Source of the DNA: Frateuria_A sp051900535
GTDB taxonomy: Bacteria > Pseudomonadota > Gammaproteobacteria > Xanthomonadales > Rhodanobacteraceae
Assembly: GCF_051900535.1 (NCBI RefSeq)
Contig: NZ_JBHZGI010000001.1
Location: forward strand, 806,001-870,000
DNA length: 64,000 nt
Direction: 5' to 3'
The position numbers and the translations under genes are program-made. How positions within the stretch are numbered: the stretch's first letter is position 1; every line of letters begins with the position of its first letter. Below are positions 1 through 10,977 of the stretch, piece by piece. The notes beneath the pieces are model-generated. The model was not told where the DNA came from. It saw nothing but the letters and a program-made list of their open reading frames with translations, and made no database searches.

Positions 1-1196
1 ATCGTGTTGTAGAACGCCAGCGACGCACGCAGAGTCGCGGGCACGCCGTAGTGCTGCATCAGGGGATGCGCGCAGTGATGGCCCGAGCGCACGGCTACGC
101 CTTCCAGGTCCAGCAGCGTCGCCAGGTCGGTCGACTGCGTGCCTTCGATGAGGAAGGAGATCACCGGCTCCTTCTCCGCCGCATCGCCGAACAGCCGCAC
201 CCCCGGCACGTCGCGCAGGCGCTCGGTGGCGTAGGCGAGCAACTGCTGCTCCCAGGTGTGGATGGCCTCCAGGTCCAGCGCGCGGTAGTAGTCCACCGCC
301 ACGCCCAGGCCGACGAAACCGGCGATGTTGGGCGTGCCCGCCTCGAACTTGTGCGGCGGATCGGCGAACGTGGTGCCATCCACGCGCACCTGCCGGATCA
401 TGTCGCCGCCGCCGAAGAACGGCGGCATGGCGTCCAGGTGCGTACGCTTCGCCCACAGCGCGCCGGTGCCGGTGGGGCCGAGCATCTTGTGCCCGGTGAA
501 GGCATAGAAATCGCAACCGAGCGCCTGCACGTCGACCGGCCGATGCGGCACCGCCTGCGAGCCGTCGACCAGCAGCGGGATGCCGCGGCGCGCGCACTCG
601 CGGGCGATCTCGCGCACCGGGTTCACGGTGCCGAGCACATTGGACACGTGCGCCACGCAAGCGAGTTTCACCTCGGGGGTGAGCATCTCCAGATACCGCT
701 CCACGTCCAGCTCGCCCCGCTCGTCGATCGGCGCGAACTTCACCGAAGCGCCGCTGCGCCCGGCAACCAGTTGCCACGGCACGATGTTGGCGTGGTGCTC
801 CATCAAGGTGGTCAGGATCGTGTCGCCGGGCTTGAGCTGCGGCAAGGCGTAGCTGTAGGCCACCAGGTTGATCGCCTGGGTGGTACCGGAGGTCAGTACC
901 AGCTCATTGCGCGAGGGGGCGTTGATGAAACGGGCCAGCTTGTCGCGCGCGCCTTCGTAGGCCAGCGTCGCTTCCTCGCCGAGCTGGTGCACGGCGCGCG
1001 AGACGTTGGCGTTGTGCATGCGGTAGTGCGCGTCCACCGCCTCGATCACCGCCGCGGGCTTCTGGCTGGTGTTGGCGTTGTCTAGGTAGACCAGCGGCTT
1101 GCCGTGCACGCTGCGGGCGAGCAATGGGAAATCGGAGCGGATGCGCTCGATGTCGAGGGCAGGCGCCGGGTGTGCGTGGGCGGCGGTGGCGGACAT
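1..1196 (-). CDS. sufS: Cysteine desulfurase SufS (3'-truncated by window edge)
   Basis: PLP-dependent group II cysteine desulfurase that takes sulfur from L-cysteine as a persulfide and feeds it to the SufBCD scaffold in the cytoplasm. About 398 codons are visible, against roughly 405-415 in the family, so only the extreme C-terminus is missing at base 1. The PLP lysine lies in FTGHKMLGP, the substrate-pocket region in LVDGSQAVPH, and the catalytic cysteine in RSGHHCAHP near the end. The ATG at 1196 starts a typical MSATAAH leader. It is the last gene of the minus-strand suf operon, 131 bases after sufD, a wider gap than the overlapping junctions upstream. Recognition is by conserved motifs and operon context, and the call is firm. 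Confidence 0.95.
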   Translation of the reverse strand, partial: MSATAAHAHPAPALDIERIRSDFPLLARSVHGKPLVYLDNANTSQKPAAVIEAVDAHYRMHNANVSRAVHQLGEEATLAYEGARDKLARFINAPSRNELVLTSGTTQAINLVAYSYALPQLKPGDTILTTLMEHHANIVPWQLVAGRSGASVKFAPIDERGELDVERYLEMLTPEVKLACVAHVSNVLGTVNPVREIARECARRGIPLLVDGSQAVPHRPVDVQALGCDFYAFTGHKMLGPTGTGALWAKRTHLDAMPPFFGGGDMIRQVRVDGTTFADPPHKFEAGTPNIAGFVGLGVAVDYYRALDLEAIHTWEQQLLAYATERLRDVPGVRLFGDAAEKEPVISFLIEGTQSTDLATLLDLEGVAVRSGHHCAHPLMQHYGVPATLRASLAFYNT

Positions 1197-1327
1197 CGGT
1201 GACTCGCTTTGTGAAGAAGGGATCACGAGGTTTTTAGCCTGCCGGATGTGAAGGAAAGTTGGGCTTCGAAGGAAGCCTGCCGAGCCCCGGCCCTCACCCC
1301 GGCCATCTCCCCGGCGTGGAGCTCCCG

Positions 1328-2628
1328 TCAAGCGGGCAGCCGGGACAGCAGCAACTGGTCGATATGCTGGCGCAGGGCCTCGTGCGGCAGCGACTCGAAC
1401 GGCGCGCGGGCGAAGGCGGTGGTCAGCAGCGTGCGCGCCTGCGCGCCCGGAATGCCGCGCGAGCGCAGGTAGAACAGCGCGCGCTCGTCCAGCTGGCCGA
1501 CGGTGGCGCCGTGCGCGGCCTTCACCTCGTCGGCGTAGATCTCCAGTTCCGGCTTGGTGTCGATCTCGGCCTGCGCCGACAGCAACAGGTTCTTGTTGCC
1601 CAGCGAGGCATCCGCGCCGTCGGCCCCGGCGGCCACCAGGATCGCGCCCCGGAACACGCCGCGCCCACGGCCGCTGGCGACGCCGCGCCAGGTCGAGGAA
1701 GACACGGTATCGCGCGCGCGGTGGTGGATCGCCAGCTGGGTGTCCATGTGCTGGCGGCCATCAGGCAAAAAGGCTCCATGGGTATGGAAGGCGGCCGCGT
1801 CGCCCATCAGCTCGGCCCACAGGTCGTGCCGCGCCAGTGCGCCACCGAGTTCCAGCACGTGCAGGTGCGCCTGCGCACGCGCGTCCAGCCGGTAATGGCT
1901 GCGGCGCACCAGGCTGCTGCCGGTGCCTTCCTGCTGCAGCACCGTGTGGTGCAGGATCGCGTCGGCCCGCAGGGTGATCCCGGCGAGCTGCGTGCCCAGG
2001 TGCGCCTGTGCGCCCGCATCGAGGTACTGCTCGATCAGGATGAGTTCGGCGCCCTCGCCCAGCTCGACGTGGTTGCGCACGTGCCAGGACACGTCCTGGT
2101 CCGCCGCGGCGCCGACGAACAGCAGGCGCAGCGGCGTGGCGACCCGGGTCCCGGCGGCGACGCGCAATACCGCGCCATCGTTGGCAAAGGCACTGTTGAG
2201 GCGCGCGAACGCGTCGCCCGGCTCGCGGAAGTGCCGCGACAGGGCGAAGCGCAACGGTTCCGCATCCTCGGCCAGCGCACGCGACAGCGGCTGCAGGCTC
2301 AGCCCGGCCGGCAGGGCGTCGAGCGCGGAAAGGTCCGCGCGAAACGCGCCGTTGACGAACACCAGCACGGGCCCGTCGATGCCCGGCAGCGCCAGCGCGG
2401 CTGGATCGACCGGGCGACTGGCCGCCTGCGCGTCGCCGGCGGCGAAGCTGCGCTGCGAGAGCGCGCGCAACGCGGTGTATTTCCACGCCTCCACGCGCGT
2501 ATCCGGCAGGCCGGCATCCGCGAAGGCGTCGAGGTTCTCGCGCCGCGCCTGGTCCAGCCAGGCGATGCCGCTGGCCGGCAGCGGCGCGTCGGCCAGCGCG
2601 GCGACGAACGGCGTACGGGCCGGCTGGC

Positions 2629-2632
<4 letters not shown>
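1328..2632 (-). CDS. sufD: Fe-S cluster assembly protein SufD
   Basis: Component of the SufBC2D scaffold on which Fe-S clusters are built. The protein is 434 residues, a normal SufD length. The N-terminal helical part carries the usual VEAWKYT motif (about residues 47-53). The C-terminal beta-helix ends with the hallmark AAHGATVGQLDERALFYLRS region and the GIP turn shared with SufB. The start ATG at 2632 overlaps the sufC stop (shared ATGA), so the two are probably translationally coupled. SufD is the paralogue of SufB and the second binding partner of SufC. The assignment rests on motifs plus position between sufC and sufS. Confidence 0.95.
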
Positions 2633-3407
<775 letters not shown>

Positions 3408-3408
<1 letters not shown>

Positions 3409-3823
3409 CAGGCAGAGAGGTGCGCGAGCGCGTCGAGCGCGTCCTCGCGGCGGTTCCACGGCACGAACACGTGGTCGTGCAGGAACGCGGAAACCGGGTT
3501 GCAGGAAATGTCGCGCGCGGCCAGCGCGGCGGACACGGCGGCCATCATGCCGACCGCGTCGAGGCTCGACTCCACGCCCAGCGTGATCTGCGCCCACAAC
3601 AACCGGTCGGCGACCAGCTCGGTACCTTCCAGGTCGTGGTCGACGATCAGCGTGACGCCCTCGTCCTCGCGGAACATCATCAGCGCCTCGTGCATGCGCG
3701 CGAGCGCCTTGTCGTGCGAGACGAACAGGAAGCGGCGCGGCGTCGGATGCAGGCGTGGGCTCAGTCCGGCGAGCAGGGCGCGCAGGTCGGTGCCGCCCGG
3801 ATGCGAGCTGGTGGCAGCGGTAT

Positions 3824-3827
<4 letters not shown>
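3408..3827 (-). CDS. ACT-domain protein embedded in the suf operon
   Basis: A 139-residue protein between sufB and sufC, read in the same direction with overlapping stop/start codons at both ends (ATGA with sufB, TGATG with sufC). It is therefore almost certainly co-translated with the SUF scaffold. The sequence suggests two alternating ACT-like halves: one around FLFVSHDKALARMHEALMMF and a C-terminal half containing ARDISCNPVSAFLHDHVFVP, the pattern of small ACT-domain proteins that bind amino acids. No catalytic motif is visible. A regulatory or cysteine/amino-acid sensing role in Fe-S assembly is inference from position only. The family call is moderately firm, the function unknown. Confidence 0.75.
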
Positions 3828-5283
<1,456 letters not shown>

Positions 5284-5287
<4 letters not shown>

Positions 5288-5739
5288 GCGTGGGTCCTGC
5301 CCTTCAGTTCGCTCAGCGCCACGGTGGCGACCGCCGGGCGCGGCGGTTGCAGCATGTCGGCCAGGCTGACCGCGCGCAGCGCGTTGTCCAGCACGCTGCT
5401 GATGCGCCGCCAGCTGCCGCGCACGCCGCACTGCGACTCGCGGTCACACTGCCCTTCGACGCTGCATTCGGTCATGCCGATCGGCCCTTCCATCGCCTCC
5501 ACGATCTGCGCCAGGCTGATCTCGCGCGCCGGACGCGACAGGCGATAACCGCCATTGACGCCGCGGAACGACTCGACCAGGCCCGCGTGGCCCAGCGACT
5601 TCAGGAGCTTGCTCACGGTCGGCAGCTCCAGCCGCGTTTCATCGGCGATCTGCGCCGTGCTGAGCACGTCGTGCGGGTGGGCGGCGATGCAGGTCATCAC
5701 CACCGCGGCATAGTCGGTCAGGCGGCTGACGCGGAGCAT
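5284..5739 (-). CDS. Rrf2-family SUF system Fe-S assembly regulator
   Basis: Rrf2/IscR-type winged-helix repressor of 151 residues. The HTH occupies about residues 27-70, and an SF-RGVNGGYRL wing is typical of the family. Cysteines at positions 92, 98 and 104 (ECSVEGQCDRESQC) sit at exactly the positions of the [2Fe-2S] ligands of E. coli IscR, so it can plausibly sense cluster status. It heads the suf operon, overlaps the sufB GTG start by four bases, and has a perfect 25-base dyad over its promoter. It belongs to the group of Xanthomonadales/gammaproteobacterial SUF regulators (TIGR02944 type). Autoregulation is inference from the dyad. Confidence 0.92.
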
Positions 5740-5755
5740 GGGGAAAGCCTCGTCA

Positions 5756-5780
5756 AATCCAGACCAAAATGGTACGGATT
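5756..5780. promoter_or_regulatory. Perfect dyad operator of the suf regulator
   Basis: A perfect inverted repeat AATCC-N2-ACCA-N3-TGGT-N2-GGATT spans 25 bases, 17 bases upstream of the regulator start. Its TGGT half-site overlaps the predicted -10 box, so binding would block RNA polymerase. Composition and spacing fit a homodimeric Rrf2 regulator. Binding is inferred, not shown. Confidence 0.7.
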
Positions 5781-5797
5781 AGGCGAGTCGAGGTCAA
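5769..5797 (-). promoter_or_regulatory. Predicted sigma-70 promoter of the suf operon
   Basis: On the minus strand a -35 box TTGACC (5792-5797) is followed after exactly 17 bases by a -10 box TACCAT (5769-5774), about 30 bases before the ATG of the regulator. The -10 lies inside the dyad operator. Confidence 0.6.
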
Positions 5798-5828
5798 CCG
5801 GACGCCACGGATACTCTGAAAGGCGCCC

Positions 5829-7103
5829 CTACAACCGCCCGTCCACGGCCTGCTGCGGCAGCACCGACTTCACGTCGTAGATCACCGCGCCCGGCTTCCC
5901 CAGCGCGCGGATGCGTTCGGCGCCCATCGCCTGGAACTGCCGGTGCGCCACCGCCACGATGATCGCGTCGTAGCCCTCGCCCGGCTGCTCCACCGGCCGC
6001 ACGCGGTAAGCACGTTCGGCCTCGGCCGCATCCACCCAGGGGTCGTACACGTCCACCTTCGCGGCCGAGGACTCCAGCTCGCGCACGATGTCGATCACCC
6101 GCGTGTTGCGCAGGTCCGGGCAGTTCTCCTTGAAGGCGAAGCCCAGCACCAGCACGCGCGCGTCGACGATGTGCAGGCGTCGTTCGCTCATCAGGCGGAT
6201 CACGCGGTCGGCCACGACGCTGCCCATGCGGCTGTTGATCCGCCGCGCCGCCAGGATCAACTCCGGGTGGTAGCCAGTGACCTCGGCCTTGTGGGTGAGG
6301 TAGTACGGGTCCACGCCGATGCAGTGCCCGCCGACCAGGCCCGGCCGGAACGGCAGGAAGTTCCACTTGGTGCCGGCCGCGGTGAGCACTTCCTCGGTGT
6401 CGATGCCGAGACGGTGGAAGATCAACGCCAGTTCGTTGACCAGCGCGATGTTGACGTCGCGCTGCACGTTCTCGATGACCTTGGCCGACTCGGCCACGCG
6501 GATCGAGGAGGTCTTGTGCGTGCCGGCGCGGATGATCGTGCGGTAAAGCGCATCGACCCGTTCGGCCGCCTCCGGCGTGGAACCGGAGGTGAGCTTGACG
6601 ATGTCGGTGACGCGCCGCGCGTGGTCGCCTGGGTTGATGCGCTCCGGGCTGTAGCCGCAGAAGAAGTCGGTGTTGAAGGTCAGCCCCGAGCCCTCGGCCA
6701 GCAGCGGCACGCAGACTTCCTCGGTGGTGCCCGGATAGACCGTCGATTCGAACACCACCAGGTCACCGCGCTTGAGCTGCGGCCCGAGCATGCGGCAGGC
6801 CGCTTCCAGCGGCTTGAGATCAGGCCGCTGCGCCTCGTCGATCGGCGTGGGCACGGTGACGATGTAGACGTTGCAGCGAGCCAGGTCCCCCGCGCGGTCG
6901 GTGAACGACAACCGGGTGGCGGCGCGCAACTGTTCGGGCGAAGTCTCCAGCGTGTGGTCGTTGCCGCCGCGCAATTCGGCCACGCGTGCGGCATCGATGT
7001 CGTAGCCCAGCGTGTCGAAATGGCGCCCGAATTCCACTGCCAGCGGCAGGCCGACGTAACCCAGTCCGATGATGCCGATGTGCGCGGAGGTGTTGGGGTC
7101 CAT
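5829..7103 (-). CDS. UDP-N-acetylhexosamine / UDP-sugar 6-dehydrogenase (WbpA/TviB type)
   Basis: NAD-dependent nucleotide-sugar dehydrogenase of 424 residues that oxidises C6 of a UDP-sugar to the uronic acid for surface polysaccharide. The N-terminal Rossmann motif is IGIIGLGYVGLPLA (residues 9-22). The conserved lysine K208 lies in VAESAKVIENVQRDVNIAL, and the catalytic cysteine C261 in GGHCIGVDPYYL. The PFRPGLVGGH and ACT-like spacing match the UDP-GlcNAc/GalNAc dehydrogenases (WbpA, TviB/VipA) better than UDP-glucose dehydrogenase (Ugd). The ATG at 7103 has an AGGAA ribosome site. It stands alone here, without neighbouring glycosyltransferases, so the exact substrate is open. Confidence 0.88.
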   Translation of the reverse strand: MDPNTSAHIGIIGLGYVGLPLAVEFGRHFDTLGYDIDAARVAELRGGNDHTLETSPEQLRAATRLSFTDRAGDLARCNVYIVTVPTPIDEAQRPDLKPLEAACRMLGPQLKRGDLVVFESTVYPGTTEEVCVPLLAEGSGLTFNTDFFCGYSPERINPGDHARRVTDIVKLTSGSTPEAAERVDALYRTIIRAGTHKTSSIRVAESAKVIENVQRDVNIALVNELALIFHRLGIDTEEVLTAAGTKWNFLPFRPGLVGGHCIGVDPYYLTHKAEVTGYHPELILAARRINSRMGSVVADRVIRLMSERRLHIVDARVLVLGFAFKENCPDLRNTRVIDIVRELESSAAKVDVYDPWVDAAEAERAYRVRPVEQPGEGYDAIIVAVAHRQFQAMGAERIRALGKPGAVIYDVKSVLPQQAVDGRL

Positions 7104-7234
7104 GGTTCCTGGCAGGCAAGGTGAAATGCGCTGAGCGTACAGGATGCCGCCAGCTCCAGTCCGGGGTCGGCCACACGCGACAGGAGGCGTTGCGTTCGCC
7201 CATCATCGACGCCCGCCGCCCGAGCATGCGCTGC

Positions 7235-7741
7235 ATGGACGATACCCGCCTCCCCGCGATTCCCTGGCCCGGCTTCTCGCCGGAACGCGCATTCGTGCTG
7301 CCGCTTCCGGCCGGGCGGATGGCCACGTCCTTCGGCGACATATGCGAGATCGACGGCGTGCGGTTGCGACGCAAGTCCGAGTTCCACGTCACCGTGCTGA
7401 GCCGGGACATGTCGCGCGCGGCGGCCGACGGCCCTGGCGAAGCCGCGCTCCGCGCGCTGTACGAATCGCTGCCATGGACGCCCCGCCGCACCGGCTGCTA
7501 TGCCCTGCTGCACACGGCCAAGCCGACCGATATCGGCATGCTCGACTGCTGGTCGCTGATCGAACACCTGGACCTCCCCGCGATGCACGCCTTCCGCGGC
7601 GAGCTTGCCCGCCAGCTCGGCCCGGGGTTCGCCGATCCGGTGCCACACGTGACCCACTACGTGCGCGGCGATCCCAACGGCATCGGCGTGCCGGATGCCC
7701 GCGCGCTGGCCTTGCTGCGGGTGCGCGAGGTGACGCCCTGA
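7235..7741 (+). CDS. 2H-phosphoesterase-like hypothetical protein
   Basis: A 168-residue cytoplasmic protein from the ATG at 7235; the reading frame is open to 7121 but the upstream part looks non-coding. Two HxTx motifs are visible, HVTV at residues 51-54 and HVTH at 138-141, about 85 residues apart, the pattern of the 2H phosphoesterase superfamily (2'-5' RNA ligase/cyclic phosphodiesterase fold). Both follow hydrophobic strands. Direct homology to a named family was not recognised, so nucleotide-end processing is inference from the paired motifs. An alternative ATG at 7226 adds three residues. No operon partner upstream. Confidence 0.6.
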   Translation: MDDTRLPAIPWPGFSPERAFVLPLPAGRMATSFGDICEIDGVRLRRKSEFHVTVLSRDMSRAAADGPGEAALRALYESLPWTPRRTGCYALLHTAKPTDIGMLDCWSLIEHLDLPAMHAFRGELARQLGPGFADPVPHVTHYVRGDPNGIGVPDARALALLRVREVTP

Positions 7742-7747
7742 CCGTCA

Positions 7748-7767
7748 CCCGGCCCGCACGGGCCGGG
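7748..7767. terminator. GC-rich hairpin after the 2H-like gene
   Basis: Perfect 8-base-pair stem CCCGGCCC/GGGCCGGG with a GCAC loop, starting seven bases after the stop codon at 7741. No T-run follows, so it is a hairpin terminator or mRNA-stabilising structure rather than a classic intrinsic terminator. Confidence 0.4.
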
Positions 7768-7804
7768 GGCGACACTGGAATCGTCCCACAGCGAGGTCAG
7801 CCTC

Positions 7805-8101
7805 ATGCAAGAACCGATCGAACCGGGCTTCATGGTGTTCGTCGCCGATGGCGAACTGGGCGTTGGCGCCGTGCGGGAGGTGCATCCCAGCAGCCGGGAG
7901 CTGATCGTCAACATCCAGAACGGCGGCGACTTCACGCTGCCGGCCGATGCCATCCGCGACGTGCACGAAGGCAAGGTGATCCTGGACGTCGACCACCTGC
8001 CGCAGGCCGTGCGCGAGGCCCTCAGGCACCCGCATGCCGCCGAGTACCCGGATTCGGTTTACGCCGCGACCGATCCGAAGGAAGGCGCATTGAAGGACTG
8101 A
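7805..8101 (+). CDS. Small PRC-barrel/DUF2171-like hypothetical protein
   Basis: A 98-residue soluble protein beginning MQEPIEPGFMVFVADGELG. The first 60 residues read as short beta strands (VFVADG, GAVREVH, ELIVNIQ, FTLPADAIRDV, KVILDVD), which resemble a PRC-barrel or DUF2171 domain. The C-terminal 30 residues are charged and probably flexible. It ends eight bases before the acetyltransferase start, so the two may be co-transcribed. No function can be assigned. Confidence 0.65.
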   Translation: MQEPIEPGFMVFVADGELGVGAVREVHPSSRELIVNIQNGGDFTLPADAIRDVHEGKVILDVDHLPQAVREALRHPHAAEYPDSVYAATDPKEGALKD

Positions 8102-8109
8102 CCACCGGC

Positions 8110-8664
8110 GTGCGCAGCGAAAAGGAAAAGATGCTGGCGGGCGACCTCTACGACGCCAGCGCTCCGGAGCTGCAGGCGGAACTGGCCGCGAACCACCGCT
8201 GGCTGGCCCGCTACAACGCCACCCTGGCGGAGGGCGCGGAACGCTGGCACACCCTGCTAAAAGAACGCCTCGCCGCGGTCGGCGATGGCGCGGTGATCCG
8301 TCCGCCCTTCCACTGCGACTACGGTTTCAACATCCATCTGGGCGCCGGCGCCTTCCTCAACTTCAACTGCGTGATCCTGGACGTGGTGGCGGTGCACATC
8401 GGCGAGCGGACGCAGATCGGCCCGGGCGTGCAGATCCTCGCCGCCGACCATCCGCGCGATCCGGCCAAACGCTCCACCGGCCTGGAATTCGGGCGGCCGG
8501 TGCGGATCGGCAGCAACGTCTGGATCGGTGCCGGCGCGCTCATCCTGCCCGGCGTCACCGTCGGCGACGATGCACTGGTCGGTGCCGGCAGCGTGGTCAC
8601 CCGCGACGTACCCGATGGCGCCACGGCCGTCGGCAATCCGGCGCGCGTTCGCGATCCGCGCTGA
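8110..8664 (+). CDS. maa: Maltose/galactoside O-acetyltransferase (LbH family)
   Basis: Cytoplasmic acetyl-CoA-dependent sugar O-acetyltransferase of 184 residues with a left-handed beta-helix. I chose the GTG at 8110 because it gives an N-terminus (VRSEKEKMLAGDLYD) that closely parallels E. coli Maa. Starting at the ATG at 8131 would cut seven conserved residues. The substrate-binding part FHCDYGFNIHLG is followed by hexapeptide turns. The active-site histidine is in AADHPRDPAKR, and the C-terminus GNPARV is typical. The biological acceptor is uncertain in this family. Confidence 0.85.
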   Translation: MRSEKEKMLAGDLYDASAPELQAELAANHRWLARYNATLAEGAERWHTLLKERLAAVGDGAVIRPPFHCDYGFNIHLGAGAFLNFNCVILDVVAVHIGERTQIGPGVQILAADHPRDPAKRSTGLEFGRPVRIGSNVWIGAGALILPGVTVGDDALVGAGSVVTRDVPDGATAVGNPARVRDPR

Positions 8665-8688
8665 CCGGGTCGCCTGCGCGCGCCAAGC

Positions 8689-9414
8689 TCATTCCGGCCA
8701 CGGATGCCCGGGATAGTGGCGCCGCATCATGCGGGCGACATACGCGGCCAGGTTGGCGTGCGCCTCGGCGACGCGCCGCAGCGGGGTGTCGAAGAACGGG
8801 GTAAGCACGCAGGCCAGCATGCCGAAAGCGGTGGCATCGACGCCGCTGGGCGCGTCGCCCATCAGCCAGGGCTTGTCGTCCAGGAGCGTGGCGAGTGCGT
8901 CGATCGAGCGCGTGCCCAGTTCGGCGATTCCCTCGGGCGCGTGCCGGCCCAGGCCTTGCGCGTACAACTCCGACTGCTTGCGCGCTTGCAGGTCGCGCCG
9001 CAGTTGCTCGCGCTGATCCTCCGGCGCCGTATCGGCGAAGTGCGCCGGCCCCTTGGCGAAGTTCGCCGGTTCCAGCCAGCGGAACCACACCATGGCGAAA
9101 TACAGGTGGTCTTCGAGCATGCGTTCGATGGCCCAGGCCTGCGCGCGCTGCGGCGCATCGAGGCCGGCGTCCAGATCCACGCCCCGGGTGCGCTCGATGT
9201 ACGCGCGGATGAAGGTCGAGTCGGCCACCACCACGCCGTGATCGTCGATGTAGGGCAGCTTGCCCTTGGGTGCCTCGGGCGGAATCGCGGAAGCGCGCTC
9301 GTAGGCCACCTGCGCCATCTGCAGTTGCACCTCGGTCTTGAGCACGAACGGGCTGGTGTCGGGCAGGTCGAAGCCGGCGCGGGTGGCGTACAGGGTCAGG
9401 TTCGAGGCGGACAT
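8689..9414 (-). CDS. Glutathione S-transferase family protein (metaxin/Fax-like)
   Basis: A 241-residue GST-fold protein. The N-terminal thioredoxin-like domain (about 1-80) contains the conserved cis-proline region APKGKLPYIDDHG followed by VVADSTFIRAYIE. The C-terminal all-helical domain (about 90-230) contains KPWLMGDAPSGVDATAFG, the usual N-capping box. The very N-terminus, LTLYATRAGFDLPDTSPFV, resembles Fax/metaxin-type GSTs rather than classic detoxifying classes. Substrate unknown. It follows another GST on the same strand, separated by an 11-base-pair hairpin. Confidence 0.85.
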   Translation of the reverse strand: MSASNLTLYATRAGFDLPDTSPFVLKTEVQLQMAQVAYERASAIPPEAPKGKLPYIDDHGVVVADSTFIRAYIERTRGVDLDAGLDAPQRAQAWAIERMLEDHLYFAMVWFRWLEPANFAKGPAHFADTAPEDQREQLRRDLQARKQSELYAQGLGRHAPEGIAELGTRSIDALATLLDDKPWLMGDAPSGVDATAFGMLACVLTPFFDTPLRRVAEAHANLAAYVARMMRRHYPGHPWPE

Positions 9415-9452
9415 GGGCGGCTCCGGGGAAAGTGCCGCGCAGCATGGGATGG

Positions 9453-9480
9453 GCCTGCTGACAGCATCGTGTCAGCAGGC
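9453..9480. terminator. Perfect 11-bp hairpin between two GST genes
   Basis: GCCTGCTGACA and TGTCAGCAGGC form a perfect 11-base-pair stem around a six-base loop, in the 81-base gap between the two minus-strand GST genes. No U-tract follows on either strand, so a terminator role is tentative. Confidence 0.45.
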
Positions 9481-9495
9481 CAGGCCCGAACCCCG

Positions 9496-10134
9496 TCAGC
9501 CGGGCGCCGCCACGTCGAACGCGTATGCCGTGCGCTGCGCGGCGGGCCGCTCGCGCCAGGCCGCGGCGAAGGCGGCCAGGTGGCCGTGCGGGGCGAGCGG
9601 CAGCGTGTCGCGGAACGCCAGGTGTTCAAGCAGGCAGAACAGGGATGTTTCGAGCAGGCTCAGGTCGCGCGGCGGAAGCGTCTGCAGCACCGATTCCAGG
9701 TTTGCATCCAGCCACGCCAGGGCGTTGCGGAAACCGTCGGTGGCCTTGGCGAAGTACACGCTTTGCGCCGGCAGTCGCGCCACCTGCATGCCGAACACCA
9801 GCTGCACCTGCGCGCCCATGCCGTGCCAGATGAGCTCCTGGGCGTTGCGCGCACGCAGGTCGGGCAGTTGTTCGGTCCAGAGGATGCGTCGCGGCTCGCT
9901 CGCTCGCGCGGCGAACGTGCGGCAGATGTTCTCGGTGCCGAACACCGGCCCTTCCCGCAGCACCAGGACCGGCAGCTTCAGCGCCGGATTGCCGGCGTAA
10001 TCGGCCGGGTCGCGCGAAGCCAGGTCGTAGACGGGAGCAAACAGATAGGCGATGTCCAGCTCCTCGGCGAACATCCGCGCAAGCCGTGTGAAATGGGAAC
10101 TGCTGCGGCCGACGAGGCGGGGCTGGTCGAGCAT
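9496..10134 (-). CDS. Glutathione S-transferase family protein
   Basis: About 212 residues from the ATG at 10134. Alternative in-frame ATGs at 10146 and 10221 exist and none has a convincing ribosome site. The chosen one gives a compact start, MLDQPRLVGRSSSHFTRLAR, whose RLVGRSSSHFTR is the GST strand 1/helix 1. The conserved proline and ENI motif appear in LPVLVLREGPVFGTENICR, and a helical C-terminal domain follows. No catalytic tyrosine or serine can be assigned with certainty (the SSS run is a candidate). Substrate unknown. Confidence 0.8.
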   Translation of the reverse strand: MLDQPRLVGRSSSHFTRLARMFAEELDIAYLFAPVYDLASRDPADYAGNPALKLPVLVLREGPVFGTENICRTFAARASEPRRILWTEQLPDLRARNAQELIWHGMGAQVQLVFGMQVARLPAQSVYFAKATDGFRNALAWLDANLESVLQTLPPRDLSLLETSLFCLLEHLAFRDTLPLAPHGHLAAFAAAWRERPAAQRTAYAFDVAAPG

Positions 10135-10303
10135 GGGGGCGTCCATGGGGGCGGGATCGCGCCAATGTAGGACAACGCCCGTCTTCGCCGCATCCAGGCC
10201 CGCCATCGCAACCGGCGGCACGGCGGCGTCGCCAAATCACGGCCGTGGTCGACGGCCGGGCTTCACCGTCGATTCCGATCCCCCCGGAAAAGGATTGCTG
10301 GGC

Positions 10304-10852
10304 TCAGCGATGACCCGGCGGATGCGACGGGGGACGGCTGGCGGGCTTGCTGGCGCTGTTCTGGACCGGTGGGTAGTAACGCTGCGACGGGGTGGGCCAG
10401 TAGTAGCTGGGCGGCCGCCGGAAGAAGCGCTGCCGCGCCGAATCGGCGCTCTGGCTCCTCAGTGCCAGCCGGTGGCCATCGACGTGCACCCAATACCAGG
10501 AGCCCGGTGGCACCGGCGAAGTGGACACGTACACGAACTTCGCGTCGAAGTTGCCGTCGGGCCGCGCCATCGTCTGCAGGCCGAGGTTGATCACGAACTG
10601 GCTTGCCACCGGACGCCCGTGATCGTTCGCCGGCTTGGTGATCATCTCGTCCAGCGTCTGGCGCAGCAGGCGGTCATAGCGCGGCGCCAGTTCGACCGAG
10701 GGCGATACCTGGGTGACCTTGCCGTGGCTGTCCACCTGCACCAGCACGGGCAGGACCTTGGGCGTGAACTGGTTGATCGACATCGAGGTCGCCAACGCGC
10801 CTTGACCGGCGGCCAGCGTGCCCAACAGAAGGAACGCACAGAACGGTTTCAT
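10304..10852 (-). CDS. Exported protein of unknown function
   Basis: A 182-residue protein with a clear Sec signal peptide (MKPFCAFLLLGTLAAGQGALA, cleavage after about residue 21), so it acts in the periplasm or outside. I chose the ATG at 10852 because GGAGGTCCTC lies immediately upstream; a longer frame to 10966 lacks this. The mature part has a VLPVLVQVDSHGKVTQVSPS stretch resembling a TonB-C-like or energy-transducer fold (about residues 25-110). A proline/serine-rich, low-complexity tail of about 45 residues ends in PPSHPPGHR. Function not recognised. Confidence 0.75.
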   Translation of the reverse strand: MKPFCAFLLLGTLAAGQGALATSMSINQFTPKVLPVLVQVDSHGKVTQVSPSVELAPRYDRLLRQTLDEMITKPANDHGRPVASQFVINLGLQTMARPDGNFDAKFVYVSTSPVPPGSWYWVHVDGHRLALRSQSADSARQRFFRRPPSYYWPTPSQRYYPPVQNSASKPASRPPSHPPGHR

Positions 10853-10977
10853 GAGGACCTCCGGGGGTTCGTTGCCCTCCGCAGGTGATGGTAGTCCTGC
10901 GGCGTCCGGCGTGCCAGCGGGCCTTGTCGATTCCGTCCCCGGTGGTTCGTCGTGGATGCAGACCACTGGAGCGCACC

